Source: Bacteroides faecichinchillae JCM 17102 (GTDB taxonomy: Bacteria > Bacteroidota > Bacteroidia > Bacteroidales > Bacteroidaceae). From it: a DNA stretch of 64,000 nucleotides. This document shows positions 38,471-48,570 of the stretch, one piece after another. Each line of letters opens with the position of its first letter. The stretch's first letter is position 1. Where the stretch lies: the NCBI RefSeq assembly GCF_000614145.1, contig NZ_BAKK01000023.1, positions 1 to 64,000 of the forward strand. The letters run 5' to 3'. The notes below the pieces were generated by a model. The model made no database searches and had not been told where the DNA came from. It saw only the letters and a program-made list of their open reading frames with translations. Position numbers and translations under genes: made by a program.

Positions 38471-39982
38471 TCAATATTTCCCAGCTATTCTTTGAAGTCC
38501 CTCCTCGCAAATCTCATCATTCAAAAGATTATTACTCTGATGACAACTACTACTCCAAGCATGAAGCAATGATTTTTCTATATCATCAATATACTTACGA
38601 TCATTATCAATAGAATAGAGTTCGAAGAATCCACGACACATAATTGTATTAAACCAAGCATGCCCAGGAGAAAGAATATTAAAACTAAGATTTAACTCTT
38701 TCGAACGATAAGGCATAAACCACTTTTTGTGGCAACTTTTAGCTATGGCGTAAGCTTCATCCAGATATTTCTGCTCACCGGTAATCTTATACAACAGACA
38801 AGCTGCCTGCAAAGGTTGTCCTGAATTATAGGAATATTTATTCTTCTCAATATCACCGGGTAAATTTGGATTTTCAGTATTCGGACGTACATTATCGAAG
38901 AAGAGATGATCAGACTTATCCTGTAAGACATTAATCATATAATCATAATATTTGATAGCCCAATCTAAATACTCCTGATCATGAGTTGCTAGATACATCT
39001 TGCAACCTAATACCGCTGCCGGTCCAGTGGAACAGGAATGTTTACTTGTGCTAGGTTCGTTTAATTCTTTCCAATGAATACCTCCCCCGCAAGTCTCGTC
39101 CCAACCATGATCTTTCAGGTAGTTCCAAACCACTTTAGCCTGAGTTAAGTATCGCATTTCATTGGTTTCTGTGTACCAATCAATCATATCGAGACCAATC
39201 CAAACATTATCGTCAAAGAAACGATCATTTCCTGCAGCCGGATAAACAGAATAAGCTAGAATATTACGATCCATCTGACAGAAATATTGTATCCCCGTAA
39301 ACATCTTTTCATCCATTGACTTATATTCATTCTCAATCTCACTTCCCTTAGCAGCTTCACGCATAGCAACGAATGCAGAAAGGCCTGCCCCTTGTCCCCA
39401 TACCAAAGCATCACCATCCCAATAAGCACCACCATTGTAAGGGTAATTACTTCTCCAGCAACTTCTTGAACTTTTACCAAAATATAATGCAATGACGGAA
39501 GTCATATAAGAATGTGCACGTTCTAACATAGCGGGTAACTTTATCCCCGGCTCCTCCTCCTTTTCATGGTAAGGAGTTACTGTACGACTTTTAGCTACAG
39601 AACGTTTACCCGCTTTATTAATAGCTACTACAGCAACTTCATAAGTAGCCCAATAAGGCACTTTCAATAAGTACTCATTCTTTTTCTCACTTTGTGCCGG
39701 CAATAAAACATGTCCCGGAGTAAAAGCATGGGTCGAAACATCCATCGTTATTTCTTTATAAGAGATCTCTACCAAATCCAGATCACGATTAGTAGGATTC
39801 ACCCATTTCACAAGAAGTTCATTCTCATTACTGGTAGGTTCTACAGTAAACGAACCCACTGGAGATATACTACCATTCACCGGATCACTTATCTCAACAT
39901 CTTCCTTGTTATCATCACTACAAGACGGGAAAACTAATAAAATGAAAAGGCTTAAAATAAATAGTTTATATATTGTTTTCAT
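38471..39982 (-). CDS. GH76 endo-alpha-1,6-mannanase, surface lipoprotein
   Basis: A 503-residue lipoprotein: lipobox ending at C21, followed by SDDNKED, an acidic stretch that matches the Bacteroides signal for export to the cell surface. Residues about 40-137 form a fibronectin-III-like domain; the GH76 (alpha/alpha)6 fold follows. The paired catalytic aspartates of GH76 are D257-D258 in NDRFFDDNVWIGL. It cuts the alpha-1,6 backbone of yeast mannan outside the cell. It is close in layout to BT3792 of B. thetaiotaomicron. It is the second gene after the LamG protein (18 bases) under the promoter at 41798-41880. Confidence 0.92.
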   Translation of the reverse strand: MKTIYKLFILSLFILLVFPSCSDDNKEDVEISDPVNGSISPVGSFTVEPTSNENELLVKWVNPTNRDLDLVEISYKEITMDVSTHAFTPGHVLLPAQSEKKNEYLLKVPYWATYEVAVVAINKAGKRSVAKSRTVTPYHEKEEEPGIKLPAMLERAHSYMTSVIALYFGKSSRSCWRSNYPYNGGAYWDGDALVWGQGAGLSAFVAMREAAKGSEIENEYKSMDEKMFTGIQYFCQMDRNILAYSVYPAAGNDRFFDDNVWIGLDMIDWYTETNEMRYLTQAKVVWNYLKDHGWDETCGGGIHWKELNEPSTSKHSCSTGPAAVLGCKMYLATHDQEYLDWAIKYYDYMINVLQDKSDHLFFDNVRPNTENPNLPGDIEKNKYSYNSGQPLQAACLLYKITGEQKYLDEAYAIAKSCHKKWFMPYRSKELNLSFNILSPGHAWFNTIMCRGFFELYSIDNDRKYIDDIEKSLLHAWSSSCHQSNNLLNDEICEEGLQRIAGKY

Positions 39983-40000
39983 ACTTCTTTAATTTAAAGT

Positions 40001-41659
40001 TTACTTAAAAGGCACTACAACAGGAACTTCTTCAAACTTATCCATGGGGAATTCTATATTATTAAAGCTATCATATTTACATACATGCATCAATAACTCA
40101 TGATCTGAGTTAGTTCCATCTTCAATATATGCAACGGGAGCACCAGCTGAGAAATCCCAACGTCCCAATAATCCCTCTGTATTTTCTTCCACAAAATTCC
40201 ATGCATTCGTTTTAAGTTGGTCTTCCGTACGACAAACTGACCAGATTCGTGCTTCAAGTATAGCACCACCAAAGAACCGTACATTATCAAAAGCCTTTCC
40301 TATGGAGATTTTACCACCATCACCACCTGCACAAAGGTCTATTTCAGAGAAATTCAGACTATTCTCTTTTATTTCACCCCAATCCACCTTGCTGCCATTA
40401 ATATAAAGTTTGTACTTGTTTTGTGGATCATTCTGTTCCACATCACAATCAACGACTAATGCGAGGTGCATCCATTCTCCAAGTTTAATTACATCATGTC
40501 TGGTCCTCAACTTCAACTTGTCTCCCGTTCCAACCAAATCAATCACTCCCCATTGATTTCCCCCTTGTACTCCTTGATCACCATCATCGCCACCACGAAG
40601 AATAAAATACCCTTCCTTCCCCATGAAAGTCTGTAGCCAATAAGTATTATCAATGCGGCAGGTTAATTCCCAAGTCATCTTTTTTAATTTGAAGTTATTG
40701 TTTTTTGCTTTCAATGCATCAGCTCCAGTGCCAGACATTTCAGCAAAGTGAGTCCAAACAGCATAATCTCTACCTAAGTTCATGGCATAACGTTTATCCG
40801 GTGCTATCTTTACACGAATAGATTGTGATACCTGTTTTTTAGCATCAGTCAAAGTAAATGAAGTTTCTCCAGCCTTTTTCCCGTATACTGTAACCTTATT
40901 ACCATAAATCTCCAAACGGATAATTTTTGTATCCCCTGCGTCCAAAACCTTATATTCCCCATTACCACTTGTAATTTCCACCTGTTTCTTTCCTTGATTC
41001 GCCTTCATTAGTATAACATCTTCATCAGCGTCTGTTAGAATCGGTTTCGGGGCAATTACCTCTAAAGTAACAAAAGCCTCTTTGCCTTTTCTATCAAGAA
41101 CCTTAATCTCCGCATTACCTTGTCCTATACCCTTTACAATAAACTTTTCAGTATCTTCCAGTTGATCTTTACCCAAAATTTCAACGCATTGATTCTCATC
41201 CTCTATTTCTAATGAATATCCTCCGTTTCCTGTACATATTTCGACCATAGCTTCATCCTCGCCTTCTACATTTGAATAGAGTGTATACGAAGTCTCTTTC
41301 AGTTTTAAGTCAAACTCTGCAGCTGTATTTACCTGAATCTTAACACGCTGATAATACTTATCTTTAAGATATACGACTCCCTGAGCATTATTTTCTCCAG
41401 GTACAGCTGTCAGTTTTATCTTGTTACCATCAATTTCAGCGGTAACAACTTCTTCATTCGCAGAAGTCACTGTATATTCTCCATTACCGGATACAATATT
41501 AACTACTCGGGTTTCACCCTGCACAATATTCATTTCATTGGCATCGACTTTCAGCTCAACCATATCAGCAGGTATTCCATTGTTTTGGTCATCATTATCA
41601 TCGCTACATGCACAAAAACAAAGCAGTGGGACGATCATAAAGTACTTTGTAAATTTCAT
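40001..41659 (-). CDS. Surface lipoprotein with Ig-like repeats and LamG-type domain, likely glycan binding
   Basis: A 552-residue protein with a lipobox at C18 followed by SDDNDD, a surface export signal. The N-terminal 290 residues are three beta-sandwich repeats marked by GNGEYTV, GNGGYSL and GNGEYKV. The C-terminal 250 residues are a concanavalin/LamG-like domain (MTWELTCRIDNTYWLQTFMG, EWMHLALVVDC, LYINGSKV, EARIWSVCRTEDQL, GLLGRWDF). No catalytic site is visible. Its place just upstream of the GH76 gene suggests a surface glycan-binding protein for alpha-mannan, but binding is inferred. Confidence 0.75.
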   Translation of the reverse strand: MKFTKYFMIVPLLCFCACSDDNDDQNNGIPADMVELKVDANEMNIVQGETRVVNIVSGNGEYTVTSANEEVVTAEIDGNKIKLTAVPGENNAQGVVYLKDKYYQRVKIQVNTAAEFDLKLKETSYTLYSNVEGEDEAMVEICTGNGGYSLEIEDENQCVEILGKDQLEDTEKFIVKGIGQGNAEIKVLDRKGKEAFVTLEVIAPKPILTDADEDVILMKANQGKKQVEITSGNGEYKVLDAGDTKIIRLEIYGNKVTVYGKKAGETSFTLTDAKKQVSQSIRVKIAPDKRYAMNLGRDYAVWTHFAEMSGTGADALKAKNNNFKLKKMTWELTCRIDNTYWLQTFMGKEGYFILRGGDDGDQGVQGGNQWGVIDLVGTGDKLKLRTRHDVIKLGEWMHLALVVDCDVEQNDPQNKYKLYINGSKVDWGEIKENSLNFSEIDLCAGGDGGKISIGKAFDNVRFFGGAILEARIWSVCRTEDQLKTNAWNFVEENTEGLLGRWDFSAGAPVAYIEDGTNSDHELLMHVCKYDSFNNIEFPMDKFEEVPVVVPFK

Positions 41660-41797
41660 AATACATTAAATTTAATTCAAACAAAATAAAAAGATAAAAG
41701 CTCTATTAATTAAAGCAATGCAGACAAAGGATCATAATATTGATTCATAGTTTTAAGATAAAAATTAAATATGTTTTTCACTCAATTAATTTATCGA

Positions 41798-41880
41798 TAA
41801 AATTAAGATATTAGTCTACCTTTCAGTACAAAGAGTACATATTTTAAAACAATAGGCACATATATTTACTATTTTGGCAC
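41798..41880 (-). promoter_or_regulatory. Proposed regulator operator and promoter for the LamG-GH76 operon (site B)
   Basis: On the minus strand, from 41880: GTGCCA, then AAATAGTAAATA, then GTGCC, with the two GCC steps 21 bp apart. The 28-bp unit ends at 41853. A -7-like TAATTTTA (one mismatch to TAnnTTTG) starts 48 bp further at 41805-41798. The same arrangement is found at sites A, C and D. It leaves a leader of about 130 bases before the ATG at 41659. Confidence 0.65.
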
Positions 41881-41980
41881 AATTACATTCTATTTTTACG
41901 ATTACGGAATGCAAAATAATAAAAAATTAAACAAGGAGGCCTACTATTTACAGATAATATAATCATTCAAAAAACATCAA

Positions 41981-44900
41981 TTATCGTTCTACTTCTCCCA
42001 AATGTTTTTCCCGGAATTCTCTTGGAGTACATTCATACTTATCACGAAATAATTTAAAGAAGGTTACCTTGTTCGAGAAACCTGATTCAAATACAACTTC
42101 ATCAATTGTCTTTTTAGTCGTCAATAATAAGTCTTTCGCTATATGTAAACGACATTCTCTGATTAGGCTCGTCGGACTATCTTCACCCATTTCTTCCATT
42201 TTACGATATAGGCTACGAGAGCTAATAGCTAATTTATCTGCGATAAAACGCGACGTAAGTTCTTTGTTCGTAATATTATCATTTATAATCTTTAGCACAG
42301 ATTGAAGGAATTTCTTTGAATCCTTATGAGTTAATTTTCCATCAGACTTCTCAAAGGAACTGATTGGAGAACTAAAATAATTCTTTAATACCTCTTTACG
42401 TTCCATCACTTGCCCTACAGAAATACGTAAATATTCTGCATTAAAAGGTTTCGTGATATACATTTCTGCTCCGGCAGAAAGAGCTTCCATCTGTTGTTCC
42501 ATTTCATGCCGTCCAGAGACTATAATAATAGGTATATGCGATGTTTCTTTCGTTGATTTTATTTTTCTAATAAGCTCAACACCACTGACTTCCTGCATCA
42601 TAATATCACAAATTATCACATTCGGATACACCTCATTCATCACTTGCTCTAAGCGTGAAGCATCTTGCAGAGTCAATACATTAAAATCACTAGAAAAGAT
42701 TTCACCAATAAACCATAGCATTTCCAGTTCATCGTCAATTACCAATAAGGTAGGACGCAACTTATCAAATTCATAAACAGGTAACTTTATCCTTGGCTGT
42801 GTGTCTATTTTAGGAATATATTCAGAAGCTATCCGCTTGGAAGTATTCGCTTCTGTTGTCAAATCCAATTGCGGTAAAGTTAAAGTAAACAAGATCCATC
42901 CATCAGGAATATTCTCAACTTTCAAAGTACCATCCAAGAGTTTAGCCATATTATAAGAAATAGCAAGACCGAGTCCATTCCTGGAAAAGTTCTTATCATC
43001 TTGATTCTCAAAACTATCCAATATAGCGTAACGGTTAAAGATATATTGATAATCTTCCTCTTTAATATAACTCCCTTCATTAGCAACTCGAAAAATTAAA
43101 TGATTATTTTCTGTTACATCCAACTCTAATTTGATTCCTTTTCCATCCGGAGTATATTTAAAAGCATTGGAAATCAGGTTAATAACTATAGTATTCAGAA
43201 AACCTTTATCGGAATTCCAGATTACTTGCTCCGGGATCTTACTTAAAAAAGAGAGATTTCTTGATTTAGCCATTTCAACGAAAGTCTTAGCTATACCTTT
43301 CATAATAGAAGAAACATCCAATGATTCAATGCGTACTTCCCTGTTACCTGTTTCAATACGGCGGAATTCGATAAGTTCATGTATAAGGTTATTCAGTCGT
43401 TCAGCATTTGTCTGAATCATTGTCACATAATCTACTACAAACTTACTAAGTCCTTTAGAAGAAAGAATCCGTCCGCAGGGCCCATAAATTAATGTTAGGG
43501 GAGTACAAAATTCATGAGCTATATTCGTAAAGAAACGTAGTTTTGATTCAAAAACATTTTTCTGATGACGCTTTTCAATTTCATTCAGTAGTTCCCGCTT
43601 CCTCCGTTGAGAACGAACGATGATAGAGTGTATCAATAATGCAGTAATAGAAAACAGACATATCGCATAAATTAGATAGGCCCACCAGGAGGCATACCAA
43701 GGATCAGCGATGCGAATCACTAAAGAGTAGACTTTACTTTCCTTGTCGAATACACTATTATAGTATTTTACTAATAAAGTATATTCACCAGGAGCCATGT
43801 TCGTAAAAGATACGGCACTTTCTTTACCATTATTAATCCATTGATCACTTAGTCCTTTCAATTTATAGAAATAAACACAATTATTTCCATTCAAATAATC
43901 GACGGAAGTAAAAGATACAGCAAAGAAATTCTGATCGTATTTCAAATTCAAGACTTCGTTTTCTTTCTTCTTAGTGATAAACTCACCTAAGTTATATTGC
44001 TCTCCAAAAATAGAAAGTTTATCAAAATAGATTGGAGGCATATAAAGTTGTTCTGGGAGTCCATCCGCCTGAATCGTCACAAAACCGTTGATCCCACCAA
44101 AAAACAGAGTTCCTGTTTCCGGATCCCTAAAAGCAGCCCCATCGCTGAATTCAACCACCTTTAGTCCGTCTCCGAAACCATATGAACGGAACACATTTCG
44201 TTTTGAATCAAAATTAATCAATCCCAGATTGGTACCCATCCAGAAATCATCAGGTGCATTTTTCAGTATAGTATGAATGGTATTATTCAAGAAGCCACTT
44301 TTGACATTAAAAAGCTGGTATGAAGTTTCTGAAGTATATTTTATTAACCCGGAACTTGTACCAAACAAATAATTATTACTACTGTCTTTACTGATAGCAA
44401 GAATATTATTTAATGTCATATTTTCATATTTATGAGTTGGAATTGGTTCCAAGCCATTGGTTATTTCATTGAAACTAAACACTCCATATCCTTTATTACC
44501 AAACAATAAATTGCGATCACTCTCCGAATAAATAGTGAAGAAATGGTTGGAACTAAATTCTCCTTTATTGATCACATAACGCTGTACATCTTCAAGAACC
44601 GGATTATCCGGTGTCCCGGCAACACGTGCTCTGATTACTCCCATTCCGACACTTGCCATCCAAAGTTCCGATTCTGTAGTTTCATAAATATCATGTATAT
44701 ACTTAATATTCTCATTACCAATTAAAATTGGTACTTTCTTCATACGTTTTTCTCGATAAGAGTAATAGTTCAACCCTTCCTCATCACCGATCCACAACAC
44801 GTTCCGATGGCTTTTCGCAAAACAGTAGACAGCATTACTACCTAATGCACTATTCGCAGTAGTTACCGTCTCCGTCCAGCAATCGGAAATATTCTTATTC

Positions 44901-46021
44901 ACTTCGTAGTCATAAATCTTAAGAATACCATTTCCTTTAGTACCCACCCAGAAAGTTTTCTCCGTATCCAAATACAATGCACGCACCGGACGTCCAATCT
45001 TTGCCGTATAATTATTTAAGACAATTGACTTAATAGAATAAAAAGGATTGGAATAAAGGTAGACTCCCTGACCGTCTGTACCAATCCATACAACATCTTG
45101 AAAACGGTCTTTTGCCAAACAGAAGACTCCACTATTAATAGGCAATTGTTGGATCTGATATTCATTACCATCCTTCTGCTTCTCCAACATCAGAATACCA
45201 TCCATTATAAAACCGACAAAATAGTTATTATGATACTTAATAATGGAGGAGATTTTGCCACGTGACTGTATTTCCTTGCCTAAATTTGTAATCCATTCAT
45301 TCTTTTTAGCCGGAATATGATAAACATAGAAGTTGTACTCTTTATCAACATAGAAAAGAGACTGTTCATCGTTGAAACAATAAAGTAATGAGGTTTGATA
45401 ATCTAAACCACTTTTCTGGGGAATTAAGGTTATATCGCCTGTTGAATTCTCTAGTTGTACATCGTAACAACGGGTATACCCTTTCATTACGACCCACATA
45501 CGATTGTTTATATCAAAAAAGAAAGTGATAATGTCTGAAACAGGAATTCCCGCAATATTGATTTTCTTAAAGCCCCCCTCCTTTTTATGGTAATAGTAAA
45601 TACTGTTGCTATCCTGAATAATAAATAAGGTACCATTATTATCCTTATTCATAAAAAACAGTTTTCGAAATTCATTATAGCGAGTAATTGTATTTGTCTT
45701 GTGATCCAGCCGATTCAGTCCATAATAAGTCTGGATCCAATAAATATCCTCTCCAGTACAAACGATTTTGTCAATCAGATTACCGGATATATACTCACTG
45801 TTGTCATGGGGCTTAAATTCTTCAATTTCTTGTCCATCATATATATTCAAACCGTCACAAGTACCGATCCACATTAGTCCGCGTTCATCCTGACATAAGG
45901 AAGTTATTGCACTGTTGGACATATATTCCTTATCTGCAATCTGCTTCAGATTATAGGCATAAGCTGTATTCAACAACAGACTTACAATAAAAAACAAAAG
46001 TAAAATAGAGTGTTTCTTCAT
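41981..46021 (-). CDS. Hybrid two-component system sensor/regulator of alpha-mannan use
   Basis: A 1346-residue one-protein two-component system. A signal peptide (residues 1-22) precedes a periplasmic sensor of repeated propeller units (DERGLMWIGTCDGLNIYD, DVVWIGTDGQGVYLY, FWVGTKGNGILKIYD and others) and a Y_Y_Y domain (VSFTNMAPGEYTLLVKYYN). One membrane helix lies near 775-797. The cytosolic part has HisKA H836 (NIAHEFCTPL), an HATPase domain, a receiver with D1139 (VIICDIMMQ) and a C-terminal AraC-type HTH (about 1245-1340). The sensor should detect a mannan oligosaccharide. Position matches BT3786 of the B. thetaiotaomicron mannan locus. I propose it binds sites A-D in this window. Confidence 0.93.
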   Translation of the reverse strand: MKKHSILLLFFIVSLLLNTAYAYNLKQIADKEYMSNSAITSLCQDERGLMWIGTCDGLNIYDGQEIEEFKPHDNSEYISGNLIDKIVCTGEDIYWIQTYYGLNRLDHKTNTITRYNEFRKLFFMNKDNNGTLFIIQDSNSIYYYHKKEGGFKKINIAGIPVSDIITFFFDINNRMWVVMKGYTRCYDVQLENSTGDITLIPQKSGLDYQTSLLYCFNDEQSLFYVDKEYNFYVYHIPAKKNEWITNLGKEIQSRGKISSIIKYHNNYFVGFIMDGILMLEKQKDGNEYQIQQLPINSGVFCLAKDRFQDVVWIGTDGQGVYLYSNPFYSIKSIVLNNYTAKIGRPVRALYLDTEKTFWVGTKGNGILKIYDYEVNKNISDCWTETVTTANSALGSNAVYCFAKSHRNVLWIGDEEGLNYYSYREKRMKKVPILIGNENIKYIHDIYETTESELWMASVGMGVIRARVAGTPDNPVLEDVQRYVINKGEFSSNHFFTIYSESDRNLLFGNKGYGVFSFNEITNGLEPIPTHKYENMTLNNILAISKDSSNNYLFGTSSGLIKYTSETSYQLFNVKSGFLNNTIHTILKNAPDDFWMGTNLGLINFDSKRNVFRSYGFGDGLKVVEFSDGAAFRDPETGTLFFGGINGFVTIQADGLPEQLYMPPIYFDKLSIFGEQYNLGEFITKKKENEVLNLKYDQNFFAVSFTSVDYLNGNNCVYFYKLKGLSDQWINNGKESAVSFTNMAPGEYTLLVKYYNSVFDKESKVYSLVIRIADPWYASWWAYLIYAICLFSITALLIHSIIVRSQRRKRELLNEIEKRHQKNVFESKLRFFTNIAHEFCTPLTLIYGPCGRILSSKGLSKFVVDYVTMIQTNAERLNNLIHELIEFRRIETGNREVRIESLDVSSIMKGIAKTFVEMAKSRNLSFLSKIPEQVIWNSDKGFLNTIVINLISNAFKYTPDGKGIKLELDVTENNHLIFRVANEGSYIKEEDYQYIFNRYAILDSFENQDDKNFSRNGLGLAISYNMAKLLDGTLKVENIPDGWILFTLTLPQLDLTTEANTSKRIASEYIPKIDTQPRIKLPVYEFDKLRPTLLVIDDELEMLWFIGEIFSSDFNVLTLQDASRLEQVMNEVYPNVIICDIMMQEVSGVELIRKIKSTKETSHIPIIIVSGRHEMEQQMEALSAGAEMYITKPFNAEYLRISVGQVMERKEVLKNYFSSPISSFEKSDGKLTHKDSKKFLQSVLKIINDNITNKELTSRFIADKLAISSRSLYRKMEEMGEDSPTSLIRECRLHIAKDLLLTTKKTIDEVVFESGFSNKVTFFKLFRDKYECTPREFREKHLGEVER

Positions 46022-46109
46022 AGTGTTTCATTCATAGAATTGCTCTATGACAAAGGTAAAGAAAAAATCTTTCAAATCACTATTATTGGTAGGATATAAG
46101 TAAAAAATA

Positions 46110-46193
46110 GCGCCATAATAGTTAATAATAGTGCCAAGATGCAATTTGCATTCTCTATTCTTAATGCCAGCTTCTGTATTCTCCCTATTTTCG
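46110..46193 (+). promoter_or_regulatory. Proposed regulator operator and promoter for the GH92-EEP-GH125 operon (site A)
   Basis: The unit runs from 46110 to 46137: GCGCCA, then TAATAGTTAATA, then GTGCCAA, with the GCC steps 21 bp apart. A -7-like TATTTTCG (one mismatch to TAnnTTTG) starts at 46186, 49 bp after the unit. The expected transcript start is about 31 bases before the ATG at 46231. The site lies in the gap between the regulator gene and its first target. Confidence 0.7.
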
Positions 46194-46230
46194 TCTTAGA
46201 AACTATTTAAATATATAATTTTATTGATTC

Positions 46231-48513
46231 ATGATGACACATTTATCATTTAAGCACCTGTTAATTTTGGGAAGTGCTGTATTCTGTAGTTTGCAAGCTT
46301 CTGCCATCAAAAATCCGGTAGACTATGCAAGTACTTTGGTAGGTACGCAGTCGAAATTCGAACTTTCTACGGGAAATACATATCCCGCCACGGCGCTACC
46401 ATGGGGAATGAATTTCTGGACACCGCAAACCGGTAAGATGGGAGACGGTTGGGCATACACTTACAATGCCGACAAAATCCGAGGATTCAAACAGACTCAT
46501 CAACCAAGCCCATGGATGAATGACTACGGTCAGTTTTCCATTATGCCGATTGTAGGAGAGGCAGTATTTGACCAAGACAAACGTGCCAGCTGGTTTTCTC
46601 ACAAAGCGGAAATAGCTAAACCTTATTATTATAAGGTATATCTTGCCGATCATGACATTACTACAGAATTAGTGCCAACTGAACGTGCCGCTATGTTCCG
46701 TTTCACATTTCCGGAAACAAATAACTCATACGTTGTTATCGATGCTTTCGATAAAGGTTCCTATGTAAAGGTTATGCCCGAAAAGAACCAGATTATTGGC
46801 TATACAACCAGAAACAGTGGGGGTGTGCCCGAAAACTTCAAGAATTACTTCGTAATTAAATTCGACAAACCGTTCACATTCACTTCTGCCGTTAAAGATA
46901 ACGAGATTCTTACCAACGAAAAAGAAGTACAGTGTAATCACGCCGGAGCTATTATTGGATTCGCAACTAAAAAGGGAGAAATAGTTCATGCACGCGTTGC
47001 TTCCTCTTTCATCAGCCCCGAACAGGCAGAATTAAATCTCAAAGAATTGGGTAATAACAGTTTTGACCAATTGGTTGCCGAAGGAAGAAACATCTGGAAC
47101 CGCGAAATGAGCAAATTAGAAGTAGAAGATGACAACATCGACAATCTACGTACTTTTTATTCTTGCTTGTATCGTTCAATGCTTTTCCCACGTAGTTTCT
47201 ATGAAATAGATGCTAAAGGACAAGTAGTACATTACAGTCCTTACAATGGTAAGGTATTGCCGGGATATATGTTTACAGACACAGGATTTTGGGATACTTT
47301 CCGTTGTTTATTCCCATTCCTAAACCTGATGTATCCGTCTATGAATCAGAAGATGCAAGAAGGATTGGTAAATGCTTATAAAGAAAGCGGATTCCTGCCG
47401 GAATGGGCAAGTCCGGGGCATAGAGACTGTATGGTTGGAAACAACTCAGCTTCTGTAGTAGCCGATGCTTATATCAAAGGTTTGCGTGGATATGATATTG
47501 AGACTCTTTGGGAAGCCTTGAAACATGACGCCAATGCACATCTTCCGAAAACAGCTTCCGGACGCGTAGCTTATGAGGCTTACAATAAATATGGATATGT
47601 ACCCACCAATATCGGAGTAGGTCAGAACGTTGCCCGTACATTGGAGTATGCTTATAATGACTGGACTATCTATACATTAGGTAAAAAGCTAGGTAAACCG
47701 GCAAGTGAAATTGACATTTACAAGCAACGTGCTTTGAACTACCAGAATGTATACAATCCGGAACGCAAACTCATGGTAGGTAAGGATGACAAAGGCGTAT
47801 TCAATCCTAAATTCAATGCTGTGGACTGGAGCGGCGAGTTCTGCGAAGGCAACAGTTGGCATTGGAGTTTCTGTGTTTTCCATGATCCACAAGGATTAAT
47901 CAATTTGATGGGAGGCAAGAAAGAGTTCAATATTATGATGGATTCTGTATTCGTAATCCCAAGTAATTTAGGAATGAAGAGTCGTGGTGTAATTCACGAA
48001 ATGCGTGAGATGCAGGTTATGAATATGGGACAATATGCTCATGGTAACCAGCCTATCCAGCACATGGTTTATCTTTATAATTATTCCGGTGAACCTTGGA
48101 AAGCTCAACAAAGAACTCGTGAAATCATGAACAAGCTTTATACAGCTGCTCCTGACGGCTATTGTGGTGACGAAGATAACGGACAGACTTCTGCCTGGTA
48201 TGTATTCTCTGCACTCGGTTTCTACCCCGTTTGTCCGGGAACAGACCAATATGTGTTGGGAACTCCACTTTTCAAGTCAGTAAAACTACATCTGGAAAAT
48301 GGAAAGACTGTTACAATCAATGCCAACAACAATAGTATGGATAACTTCTATGTCAAGGATATGAAAGTAAACGGAAAGATGTATAGCCACAACTATCTGA
48401 CACACGATCAGCTGATGAAAGGTGCAAATATACAATATCAAATGAGTCCTGTTCCTAACAAACAACGTGGAACAAATGAAAAAGATGCTCCTTATTCTCT
48501 CTCATTTGAATAA
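46231..48513 (+). CDS. GH92 exo-alpha-mannosidase (first of three)
   Basis: A 760-residue secreted protein with a signal peptide ending near LQASA (residue 25). GH92 motifs are FTDTGFWDTFR, EFCEGNSWHWSF with the probable catalytic acid at E539, MGQYAHGNQPIQHMVYLYNYSGEPW, and GDEDNGQTSAWYVFSALGFYPV with the basic aspartates. The family removes alpha-1,2, 1,3 or other mannose units with inversion and needs calcium. It is the first gene of the operon GH92-EEP-GH125 and corresponds in position to BT3784. No lipobox, so it is probably periplasmic. Confidence 0.92.
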   Translation: MMTHLSFKHLLILGSAVFCSLQASAIKNPVDYASTLVGTQSKFELSTGNTYPATALPWGMNFWTPQTGKMGDGWAYTYNADKIRGFKQTHQPSPWMNDYGQFSIMPIVGEAVFDQDKRASWFSHKAEIAKPYYYKVYLADHDITTELVPTERAAMFRFTFPETNNSYVVIDAFDKGSYVKVMPEKNQIIGYTTRNSGGVPENFKNYFVIKFDKPFTFTSAVKDNEILTNEKEVQCNHAGAIIGFATKKGEIVHARVASSFISPEQAELNLKELGNNSFDQLVAEGRNIWNREMSKLEVEDDNIDNLRTFYSCLYRSMLFPRSFYEIDAKGQVVHYSPYNGKVLPGYMFTDTGFWDTFRCLFPFLNLMYPSMNQKMQEGLVNAYKESGFLPEWASPGHRDCMVGNNSASVVADAYIKGLRGYDIETLWEALKHDANAHLPKTASGRVAYEAYNKYGYVPTNIGVGQNVARTLEYAYNDWTIYTLGKKLGKPASEIDIYKQRALNYQNVYNPERKLMVGKDDKGVFNPKFNAVDWSGEFCEGNSWHWSFCVFHDPQGLINLMGGKKEFNIMMDSVFVIPSNLGMKSRGVIHEMREMQVMNMGQYAHGNQPIQHMVYLYNYSGEPWKAQQRTREIMNKLYTAAPDGYCGDEDNGQTSAWYVFSALGFYPVCPGTDQYVLGTPLFKSVKLHLENGKTVTINANNNSMDNFYVKDMKVNGKMYSHNYLTHDQLMKGANIQYQMSPVPNKQRGTNEKDAPYSLSFE

Positions 48514-48570
48514 AAAATTGTAATTTTGACACCCGACAATTGATCTATCTACTTTGATAAACTAAAAAAC

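Noticed and set aside
40001..41659. Catalytic LamG-type glycosidase
   Set aside because: No glycosidase motif or acidic pair of GH16 type is visible; a binding role fits better.
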